A DNA stretch of 64,000 bases from Unio delphinus (taxonomy: Eukaryota; Mollusca; Bivalvia; Unionida; Unionidae): contig JAQISU010000022.1 of NCBI GenBank assembly GCA_029339505.1, forward strand, positions 18,611,001-18,675,000, given 5' to 3'. How positions within the stretch are numbered: position 1 is the first letter of the stretch; each line of letters begins with the position of its first letter. Shown in pieces: positions 38,143-48,296 of the stretch. The notes under the pieces were generated by a model, which worked only from the letters and a program-made list of their open reading frames with translations, ran no database searches and was not told the DNA's origin. The translations under genes were made by a program, and so were the position numbers.

Positions 38143-38722
38143 TATTATCTGATGTAAAGACGTCTTTATGCGATGTGATTTTGTTTTTGTATTATGTATA
38201 AATATCGTTATAGCCTAATTACCCTCATATTGTGTATTGCATTCTCCTTTGTTTTTTGTTTGCTCTCAAATGTATTCTTTGCTTCATAACACTGCATTCA
38301 CCGTCACTAGTTAATTAAGGTTTCTCGTGTGCTTCAAAACAACTGCAGTGACAAACAACATAGTTGCATATGGTTTAGTGTCTTGACTTTATTATACGTC
38401 AGCTGCAAATCTGTGTACTGTTTACCAGATGCTATATCAAGATTTCCATAGCTTTCTTGTGTATATCCACGTGCATTATTAAGTTCAATTTTTGTGTGCT
38501 GGTATTTACGTTCAAATATATATTCTATCTGCAATTCAGCTTCGTAACAGATATTCCATCCATTATGAAAAAGGACGATCGCCATTGTTTCACTTCTAAG
38601 CAGTGGGCATTACAATTCATTACTATTAATTTTAGTTACAAAATTATGAAATTGGTCAGCATGTTAGAGATGTTTTTGGAATCGATTCCAGTATCAAGTA
38701 AATTAATGTTTGCATATCTTCA

Positions 38723-38966
38723 GGGGCTCCCAGTGGCCTAGTGGTCTAAAGCGTCCGCCTTTAAAGATCACTGACATCGCACCTTCGTCTGCGTTGCTTC
38801 GCGTCTTAGCTTAGCCAACGTGGGTATGTGAGAACGCTTGTCAGTAGATTTTCGTGGGTTGGTGGTTATTCTAGGGGTTTTCCCCGGGTTCCTTCTCCAC
38901 CAAATGAACTGACCGCCTTTTATAACCTTATCGTGTGTTGAAAAATGGTGTTAAACATAATAACGA
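38723..38966 (+). mobile_element. Family 2 SINE with family 1-like head motif
   Basis: Head GGGGCTCCCAGTGGCCTAGT followed by AAAGCGTCCGCC, so it combines family 2 start and body with a GCGTCCGCC anticodon-arm phrase typical of family 1. The tail is TTGAAAAATGGTGTTAAAC. Confidence 0.85.
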
Positions 38967-39103
38967 ATTCTTGGGAGCTATTGCTATAGAAAATTGATAA
39001 AAACAAAAACTATATCATACAAATTTTCTGCAACTTAAATGTCCATTAGTAACATTTTATTGTCACTGCTTCTACTAAAATACATGGAGTATTGCCATGA
39101 AAC

Positions 39104-39111
<8 letters not shown>

Positions 39112-39158
<47 letters not shown>
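39112..39158. repeat. (CA)n microsatellite
   Basis: Pure CA run of about 23 copies. Confidence 0.98.
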
Positions 39159-39177
39159 TTAACCTGTGAATGATGCT

Positions 39178-40110
39178 TTTTGGACTTCTAAAATGGCCGC
39201 ATCAAACGTCATCTTAAATGTCTTAGTATCATTTCTCTCGATTGAATGGTCGTATCAACATTGGGTTTACACTAAAAGACGTTGTATATGATGTCTGATT
39301 TATGTGAACGAAATGAGTTCGATCTGATGTCCAATATGGCCGCCACAGGAGCCATCTTGAAAATCATGACATAACTATTCCTCCACAAAATGGAATGTCA
39401 TATTGACATGAGGTTTTAACAAGAAGATTTTGTTCTGATGTCTAGTTGATTTTATATGAAAATATGCCCATTCGCAAATCCAAAATGACCGCCACAGCAT
39501 CCGTCTTGAACGTGTCTCTCGCTGAATGTGTGGTCATATCAGAAGCGAATAAATACCAGAAGACTTCTTATGGCGTCTCATTGTTCCTAAATGTAAATTT
39601 TGCTGCTCACGCATCGAGTATGGAAGTCACAGCGGCCATCGACAAAATATCGCTATCACACTCCTCCTGAATGGATGCATGAAACGGTTCATTAAAAAGT
39701 TTCCTAATATTTCTAGTTGGACGTAAATGAAACTTGTGCCGATCTAGTGTTCAATATGGCAGCCAATACAGCCATCTTGAAAATCTTTTAATAGTGACTC
39801 CGACAGAGCGGAAAGTCATATTGACATGCGGTTTTCTCCAGCAGACGTATTATGATGTATAATCAAAAATGAAAATCGTGCCACTCACTTATCCAATATG
39901 TCCGTTTCAGTGTCCATCTTCACTAACATTCTTGTCACTTCGTTTACTATACAGATGATCATATATACATACATGATTTTCTATGAAAGACTTATTATGA
40001 TGTCTAGTTGACCCAGTATAACATGATGCATATCTGACATCTAGTATATTCATCACAATAGTTAATTTAAAAAAATCATGTTATCGCTGAAGAGTATCTG
40101 AGATGTTTTC
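39178..40110 (+). repeat. Array 2 of the dispersed ~140-bp repeat family
   Basis: About six monomers at spacings of 134-149 bp (anchor phrase near 39293, 39441, 39575, 39709, 39858 and 39999). Several contain ATATGGCCGCCAC and GCCATCTTGAAAATC. The 74-codon frame at 39446-39670 lies wholly inside the array and is not a gene. Confidence 0.88.
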
Positions 40111-41229
40111 AACACTCAGCAGTAAGAAAACATTGCATTCGAGGGACTTTTGTACCACAAAAGAATAGGAACAGAGACATGACATTGTTATAACTGGAGA
40201 AATTGAACCCCACATTGTGTTTTAAATAGTGGACATTATATTGAACTTTTGCGCATACGTTCATTTATTTATTCTTATTTTCGCGTCTGGTGCGATGAGT
40301 TAAATATAGAAATAAATATGAATGGATATATTTATTAGATGACATTGACTTCAAAAAAGACCGGTACTCTGCCTAATATTGCACAAGCTGGTAACAAGTA
40401 AGTAAAAATCCCCTTGTCCCGACTGGTCATTTAGTTACGTCATTTGCACGATAATTTTGTCATTCATATAACTGTGTTTGGAAACTCCTACGCCCTCTTA
40501 AAATGCAGCAATTTTTGATGGCTCTATATTAGCATGGTGCATACCGAGTAAACAGTATGACCTTTTGTACTGTTTTCAGAGATGTTGATTGATAGGGTTC
40601 TCACTAAGACTTGAAGTGTCATATAGTTGTCACTTGTTAAATAAAACGCATGCTAGGCTGGCTTTTTTAAAAGAAACTGATAAGTGTGTCTTCAAGGTTC
40701 ATTACAGTTCTCCAAAAGCGAGGAAAGTAGTCGCCTATAATTTTATTACATATTAATGACCTAAAAAAGAACGTTATTTTTAAATGTGGCTTTTATTTAG
40801 AATGTCCCTCCTGTTTCCTTAAGAATTAAAATTTACAAATATTATAGCGCCATTTAATAACGCTTTTGCTTAGTATATGTTAAACGTAATCTCTTGTAAA
40901 TTTCTTAATCTCATCAATATTCATTGTTAGGTAGGAAGTGTTGGTTAAATGAAGCATGGAAATACAAGGCAATCGTACGTCATTTATACATTTAAATTTG
41001 TCAGAGGGGAAGAATACCTTTCACCTGACTTGAGTTTTAAAATGGTGATTTGAATGGGAAAAACACGAATGATTGTGAAAATATTAACACAGTTGATTTT
41101 CCCATAATACTCTATATACATTATTTATCTTTTAATGTTTATTATGTTTTCAGTACCGAATTATATGTGCTAAATACGTCATACTGGTGTCTGTTATTTG
41201 CCGGTGGAATAATGACTTGGTTTTTGTGG
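40111..41229. other. Non-coding, nothing recognised
   Basis: AT-rich sequence; no gene or classified repeat seen. Confidence 0.5.
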
Positions 41230-41440
41230 GCGTAACTCCACTTTTTAGAACATGGTACAAGACGGTCAGTGTATTTTGTGGCAGAAGACCCGGAATGGAC
41301 CACCGACGCAAGGGAAACTATTGGCACACTTTCTCATATAACCAGGCTGGTGGGACGGTGATTCGATTTGGCGCGGGCAGATGTTTAGGGTCTCACTGGA
41401 CAGTGTTTTTGGCAAATTTTCGGCCGACGATGACCTATTA
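41230..41440 (-). mobile_element. Family 2 SINE, highly diverged
   Basis: Recognisable from ACTCCACTTTTTAGAACATG, GGACCACCGACGCAAGG and the CACACTTTCTCATATAACC block in family order. Box B and the head are badly decayed. Confidence 0.7.
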
Positions 41441-42711
41441 CAGAAAAATTATAATAATATTATATTAAAGATACAAATAAAAACTAACTTTTGATTTTTG
41501 TTGAAAGGATGTTTGTAAGATTCTGACTGGGGTATTAAAGTTAATTCCTTATGCAACTAGTGGCTTTTATACTGAACTAACACTGCCCCCAACCCCTCTT
41601 TTTTACATTCATTTTTTTACAGGAAAGAGCTATTTTGAATCTTTTTCTGTGACAAGACAGCTAAAAGAATCATTATATGCCGCATGCATGAATAAAGTTC
41701 ACTAGTACTGTAACAAATTAGCATACTTTTCCTCACCCCATAACCATCTATATTTTTAGATATTTTACCTCTGTAGCAGACATATGTAATACATATATAA
41801 GCCGAGTCGCTGATCATTTGAACAAGTTACGCATTTGATCTCCAATGCTAGTCTAACTCTGACAGGCAGGCACCAACAAGTCAGTCCATTTCCAAGCCTA
41901 ATTCAAAGTAAATCTAAACCACATTACAGATTTAGCTATGTGATTATGCCTTCTACTGTAAATATTAGGGAGGTGTCAAAATACGAAACTATTCAGTGAG
42001 ACCTAAGTGATCTATGGTGGTGCGCATCGACCATTCGGCCACGTGGAAACCCATGTCAATAATAAACAAAATCAGAACTATTTGAGCAGACGCATTGAGA
42101 TTTTAATAATGTGTTTCATTTTTTACATCAGATTTTAATTTCTGCTCATTTTAGGTATTCCTTTATTGTTCCTATTGTTTGGGAATTAAAAATAATTTGC
42201 TAAACATACAAAGACTTGTGACTGTATAGTGTTTGAACTCAAAATAAAGTAGGAGGCTCCACGTGGTTAGCAGGGCCGGATCAGGTTAAGCAGTGTTTCC
42301 CTTTACCCTCATTTGTGCTTCAGAGAACCCGACCCCCTCCCTCCCCCGTTTTAATTTGACCCTGTTTTGATACCAAGGTTTTTTTTTTTTTTTACTCAGT
42401 CTGACCCCCAGTTTTTGTAATCAAGGATATTTGTGACTCATTCTTGCATTCCTAGGGGATAGACTTGGTTAAGTGTTGGTTGGAGTGGGCTTTGGTTTAC
42501 ACAATTTGTAAAGGGTCCCGACTTTCCTCGAAATGATACAGAAACAAAAATATATGTGTATGTTTGCTCTAAGTGTGCATACAAACTAATAGACGTGCGC
42601 CAGAATAAAACGGTGGTCACGTTTTAAGTGACAATTGACTACGCTTGTATGTGTGTACACGTACTTTTTGCGCTTGGGGGGGGGGGGAGGATATTTCTGA
42701 AGTACCCCCAC
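41441..42711. other. Non-coding with SINE and hAT-end remnants
   Basis: Apart from the SINE head at about 41975-42055, there is an isolated hAT-like terminus CAGGGCCGGAT near 42272 with no partner end, followed by a C/T-rich stretch. No gene supported. Confidence 0.4.
41975..42055 (-). mobile_element. Family 2 SINE head fragment
   Basis: The minus strand reads GGGTTTCCACGTGGCCGAAT followed by GGTCGATGCGC, the same head variant as the copy at 33862. The body is missing. Confidence 0.65.
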
Positions 42712-42830
42712 TCCGTTCGGGCCTTTTGCCGAGTGATCTAAAGCCCTGGCATTTATCGATCACTGTGCCATCTCACCTCTGTCCGCGTATGTTCGAGTCT
42801 GCACCACGCGAAGAATATATATCCTGCGAT
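42712..42830 (+). mobile_element. Family 2 SINE head fragment
   Basis: TTCGGGCCTTTTGCCGAGTG, then ATCTAAAGC, CCATCTCACCTCTGTCCGCG and the box B-like ATGTTCGAGTC; the body ends abruptly at CACCACGCG. Confidence 0.8.
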
Positions 42831-44201
42831 ATTGCTGATGCATTTGAAAACAGACGTCATTTCTGAACTATTTTCATTAATGTAGAACTGTTATGTTGAA
42901 TTTATGTAAAGTAGACTTTTTAATATAAAGACTAAATCATGCATCCGAATGTATTAGAGCGCAACGTACGTGTCACAATAATGTATTGTTGACTGATACT
43001 TAGCATGTTTTGTATTATTATGCATTATCGCAAGGAGTACAATTACAACCAAACCCCTGTACGCATCGTTAATTAAGCGCGTATGTAATTCATTACTCTG
43101 TCATCCTTTGGTAAAAGTCATCGTTTGAATAAATTAGAGCTGTCGTGATACGGAACGTTAAAATAGTGTACTTTAGTAATTTTAATAAAAACAAACATTT
43201 TCAGACGAACTTAAAGTTGCTTTTTTTCACCCCAACAAGTAGTATGTGATTTTTACTGTCACATTTTGAAATAAAATCATGCAGTAGATGAGAAATGGTT
43301 AAATAAGCGTTTTCTGTTTTGAAATTCTAGGTTTGATTTGTGGTGTTAAAACAGCACACATTTATGTCTGAGCAACAAGGAAGTGGCTTTGCGAGAATTT
43401 ACTTTTTAGTGGAGATCAGGATAAGATTAATCATACGGCTATAGAAAGCGGATGGGTGGGGTGCACTTCAAGTTTAGTATCGTCTATTAACCCTTCAACC
43501 TTCCTGGCTCTTGAGCCAACTGAACAAAAGTATGGAGGCCCATATGCAACAAAACACATTGACATGGTGTCGAAGGAGGAACTTGTATTGTTGTAGTTTG
43601 GAGTGAATCTATATCCGGAATTCCTATTTCGAAAAGTGAAATATAGACACGTATAGTCACATGACACGATGCCTCAGAAAGATGCATCTTATTTAGTGTG
43701 CATACTTGTCATGGTGCTTGATGCTCAAAACCTTGACGTTTTCAAAGAATGCTAAAAGCGATTAACATTAGTAAAACACGAATTAGATGGAGGAAAAAAA
43801 ATCATGTTTAGAATAGACCGGCAAAATTTCTTGTACTCGAAAAGAGTTTTGTTGCTTTCGGCAGTATGAATGTGCAATGCCCTTTTAAGGTGTACGGCCG
43901 CGCAGTTCATTTGAAAATGACGCGCAGCAGCTACGAAATTCGCGCCTAAGTTTTGATAGCAAATGCATATGTCGCGTAGAAGTTTCAAAATTCCGCGCAC
44001 ATACACAACAAAAAAAAAAATATTAGAGGGAACGTTGATGACGTGAGTGTGCATCTCTTCATGTAAGCATTTGAAACGACCGCATTTGTATCCCACTTGA
44101 GAGCTCAGTCACTGAAACGCTTGTCATATTACTAGCTATTTCAGTATCAGGAATGTCCTTCGTCTTTTGGAAATCCAGATGTCGCTATTTATGCAATTCA
44201 A
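42831..44201. other. Non-coding, nothing recognised
   Basis: AT-rich; frames of 60-114 codons on the minus strand (43431-44096) have no identifiable domain. Confidence 0.45.
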
Positions 44202-44465
44202 TTACACTGGTCAACAGTGAAATCATTACTGACTTGAAAAGGCCCTAATCTGTAGTATTTTGGTGTGCCGAACACGAATATAACCGTGAATTATTTTTAT
44301 TGGCTCTCGTTTTGAAGATATTCATATACCTCATTTTCTATGTTTCACTGTGTAAATTTCTCCAGTAGGACTGCAGCAACATCCGGAATAATGATGTAAC
44401 ATTGCATAATACCATCATGCTCACATCATCCACAGTTGATTGCATCATTTTCTGATGCAATGCAA

Positions 44466-44582
44466 TACTAATGCCATGCGGCTGCTGAAGTAAGTTGACG
44501 TCAGCTGTGTATACATGTGTAGGCCTATTATACTAATGCCAGGCGGCTGCTGAAGCTGACGTAAGCAGTGTACTATATAAAG
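44466..44582 (+). promoter_or_regulatory. Promoter-like region of the transposon
   Basis: Two direct repeats (ACTAATGCCATGCGGCTGCT from about 44468 and ACTAATGCCAGGCGGCTGCT from about 44532) each carry a CRE-like site, TGACGTCA at 44496-44503 and TGACGTAA at 44557-44564. They are followed by TATATAAAG at 44574-44582. The first ATG of the frame is 114 bp downstream of the TATA box, which fits a short 5' UTR. Promoter function is inferred. Confidence 0.6.
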
Positions 44583-44695
44583 CCCAATCAGATAGGTTCA
44601 GCATTTAAAATATTTTAGACGTTGTGCGAGACAGTTCAAGCTACTGTTACATAAAACTTATTATTTTATCCATTTACGTACAATAAAGAACAGTA

Positions 44696-46384
44696 ATGCC
44701 TCGAAAGTGTGTTAATACGGCGAACAATTTTTGCTATATTTGTGGGGAAGTGACATTTGCCAACCAGAAGAAAAGTATCAATTCTCAAGTGAAGAAGGCA
44801 TATCATCTTTACTTCCGATGCAAGGTTGGTGACCAAGACAAGCCTTGGGCTCCGCATATATGCTGTGCTACATGTACAACACAGCTTTCACAGTGGTTGA
44901 ATTGTAAAAGGTCATCAATGCCGTTTGCAGTCCCAATGGTGTGGAGAGAGCCAAGCAACCACCTAAATGACTGTTATTTCTGCTTGGTTCCTCCTCTTTC
45001 CGGCGGAATAACGAAGCGAAAGAAGTCGAGAATAGTCTACCCAAACATTCCGTCTGCATTGAGACCAGTTCCACATGGTGAGGGACTTCCTATTCCAGAA
45101 CCTCCAGCAGAATATTCTCTTGATTCATCTGACGAAGACAAAGGTGAGTCGACCTGTTCTTCTCCTGGTCCATCAGCATGCAGTGATCCAGATTTTCACT
45201 GTGGTGCATCATCAACCCCACACAGAATAACAGAGGAAGAACTAATTGACCTGATTCGTGATTTGGACTTATCAAAGAACAAGGCAGAATTGCTAGGATC
45301 AAGACTCCAACAATGGAATCTTCTAGAAGAAGATGTCACAATTACTGCATATCGAAAGCGCCACCAGCAATTGGAGCCTTTCTTCAGAAAGGAAAGTAAT
45401 CTGATATTCTGTTCCGATATTGAGGGCCTCATGAATGCTTTAAAAATCACTCATGACCCACAAGAATAGAGACTATTTGTGGAATCTTCGAAACTGAGTC
45501 TCAAGGCTGTGATTTTGCACAATGGAAACATTCTTCCATCTATTCCAGTAGCGTATGCTGTCCACATGAAAGAGAAATACGATAACTTAAGGCAGCTACT
45601 GAATTCCATTGAGTATAACAAGTACAGCTGGCACCTCTGTGGTGATTTGAAGGTAGTTGCCCTTTTAATGGGACTGCAGCAAGGATATACAAAATACATG
45701 TGTTTCTTATGCGAGTGGGATAGCCGAGCAAGGGAAATGCACTACATGAGGAAGGAATGGACTCACAGGCAGAATGTAGCCATTGGAGAGAAGAATATCC
45801 AACACCCAGCTCTGGTTGAGGCTCAGAAAATCTTGCTACCACCCCTTCACATCAAACTAGGTTTGATGAAGAACTTCGTGAAAGCCATTGACCGGACTTT
45901 GCCAGCATTCCGATACCTGCATGAAAAATTCCCTTGACTCAGCGAAGCAAAGATTAAAGAAGGAGTTTTTGTGGGTCCTCAGATTCAAGAGCTTTTCAAA
46001 GATGACCGGTTCAACAACTTGCTGGAAGGTGACGCGAAACAAGCATGGAATGCTTTTCGCCTAGTTTCTACAAACTTCCTCGGAAATGTTAGGGCAGAAA
46101 ACTATAAGGAACTAGTAGAAGACATGTTGATGAAGTATAAGAAACTTGGCTGCAATATGTCTCTAAAGATTCACTTCCTTCATTCCCATTTGGATTTCTT
46201 TCCTAGCAACTGTGGTATTGTTAGTGATGAACACGGCGAACGTTTTCATCAAGATATCGCAAAAATGGAACAAAGATACCAAGGAAAATGGTCCACTACA
46301 ATGCTGGCTGACTACAGCTGGACACTCCTCAGAGATGCTCCCGAACAGCTGTACAAGAGACAGGCGAAGAAACCTAAGATGTAG
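44696..46384 (+). pseudogene. Transposase-like gene with two in-frame stop codons
   Basis: A single reading frame of 562 codons from the ATG at 44696 to the TAG at 46382, interrupted by TAG at codon 258 (45467-45469) and TGA at codon 414 (45935-45937), with no frameshift. N-terminal residues 13-96 hold Cys pairs (C13-C16, C57-C60, C93-C96) and the block HLYFRCKVGDQDKPWAPHIC, suggesting a zinc-binding DNA-recognition module. A low-complexity acidic/Ser linker spans about 140-175. The C-terminal half contains CGDLK (Asp317), YMCFLCEWDSR (C336, C339), PPLHIK (382-387) and SDEHGERFHQD (510-520), plausibly an RNase H-like DDE core with an inserted Cys motif. From memory, this protein family is scattered through many animal genomes as an uncharacterised transposon protein, usually with Trp and Arg at the two stop positions; each stop is then one transition away. 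Asp is also usual where this copy has Glu263. Location between matching terminal repeats supports the role. Confidence 0.8.
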
Positions 46385-46605
46385 TCAATGACTTGATTTT
46401 TTATAAGTAGGCTATTACAGTTGACCTTTTACTATTGGAATGCATTTCGTTATGTAAACATTAATTTCTTGCAGATTACAAAAAAAACTAGAGCCAATTT
46501 TGCAATTTGACTGTCATATTCGTGTTCATCACATAAAAATTGATAAGAATTGACTAATTTTATTTCAGTAACATGACTTTTGTAAAAATTTGTTGTCCAG
46601 TGTTA

Positions 46606-48296
46606 TATATTCTACAAAGTCCAGAAAGATCCGATTTTCTTTTAGTTTGCAAATTGTAATAAATTGTATTATATTTTTACGGTTGTTGTCTGTTATAACG
46701 TTGCACATTAACCATTGGTACTCTTATCGTCCTGTTTATTCAGTTCTCCCTGCAGGAAGATTATATTTGATGTGGAAAACATGATAACGGTATTGCGGAT
46801 TTAAATTTACCACATACTAAAAATATCTCTCTTGCTCAGCCACTTTAGGGTCTTGTTGCATAATCTACGTTGCTATATTGGATAGTAATGTAGTCGTATA
46901 TAGATACAATCAATATATTTAATGAGAAAATTAAATAAAATCTCTACTGACCATTTTTAAAGATTGCTTTAAAATACTAAGTAATATCTTCCGATTTTCT
47001 GCGTAGATATTGTTTTAACAATATTCCCATTCATTTAATAAATAGAGGATGATACATCAGTGATATTTCAAATTAAATTTATGAAACGAGTCGACTAATG
47101 TATTTTCTCTGCCAGCCTTGCAAGACAAAGATTGAATAATTCAACGAATTTCTTCTCAAATGAGCACTGATGCAAGATTCAATTTATCACATAGCGAAAA
47201 TACTTGTTTTATTTGACGAAACAGCAAAATATTGTGGTGAAATAACTTTGAAATATATCCGGAAGCTTCTGTCAATATGCCTTTCATTAACACGTGTCAG
47301 TGTTACGGGTATAATAACGTAAGTAATACGATAGTCATGTGATAACTTGTTTCTTGACATTCACAAAGAAAGAATTAAATATTCAAACCGATATACCCCC
47401 CCCCCCCAATGCAGTTTCTTTTCCTTCTACATTGTGCATCTTATATTCTTAAGTCGTAAATCGATTGGTAAACATCTCAGTCTTTCAAACAGGAAGTTGA
47501 AATTCTGCTGGTGAACTTTAACATACTAGAGTGACATAGTACGACTTTATTTTAGGATTGTAATAGAAATGAGTTTTCATTCATAGTAGATTCATAACTA
47601 TCAGAGACATTGTTAAAAATGGTCACAAAGCTGTATAATCAGAAAGATCAAAATATATAACCTTATTTACCTACTCTAACAATTCGTTCAGGTCCTATAT
47701 TTGACAGTTTGTTTCCCTGAAAATTCATGTTCGCTGTGCTCTCTCAAAAAAATGTTTTAAGAAATTAGGTGTAACACGAAGGAATTCTAGGATTCCCAAG
47801 AGGTTCTCATTAACCGAGTTTAAACTATATCTACTTTTGTGTCAGTTTTATTTGGACATCCTCTTCTGGTATGTTCAAACCTGACAATCGTCTTTCTGGC
47901 ACTTAACTTCTTCCGTTTAAATTTTGACACGATTGCCAAAAATATCTCGATTGATTTAACTTCATAGAGCGTTTATCACCTTGGGAAGGAAAGGGTTTAT
48001 CTACGTACGTCTCTGTATACAATGAAGGGCGTTACCCTCATAAAACTGAGTATTGTATATCGTATACCTTGCAATAATGCACTGACATCTAGAAACAAAC
48101 GAAAAGCGGAGTAAATATATTTTTCTTTCTTCTGGAATGTGGTTTGCTCACGTCATCATTTCTAAAGTTTTGTTAAAAGCCAGACCACCAGGGACCATTT
48201 TAACTAAACATCTCAAATACTCTTCCACAGATTATATTTGAAAAGAACTTTCTTATTGCATGGTTAGGATTAACGATTTTTTCCCTGAACGTTGAT
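46606..48296. other. Non-coding, nothing recognised
   Basis: AT-rich sequence with a poly-C run near 47396-47407. No gene, SINE or classified repeat seen. Confidence 0.5.

Larger units (their letters stand above)
44205..46602 (+). mobile_element. DNA transposon with CACTGG ends, full length but inactivated
   Basis: 2398 bp bounded by terminal inverted repeats CACTGGTCAACA (left) and TGTTGTCCAGTG (right, 11 of 12 complementary). It is flanked by a 3-bp direct repeat TTA (44202-44204 and 46603-46605). A second inverted pair sits inside each end: GAACACGAATATAAC (44270-44284) and GTCATATTCGTGTTC (46513-46527), 65 and 75 bp from the termini. CACTG-type ends, a 3-bp duplication and subterminal repeats recall the CACTA/EnSpm (CMC) group; this assignment is inference. 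The interior carries a promoter-like region and one long transposase-like frame with two stops. Confidence 0.88.

Noticed and set aside
42272..42300. hAT-like terminus CAGGGCCGGAT
   Set aside because: No matching inverted end or target duplication was found downstream, so no element can be delimited.
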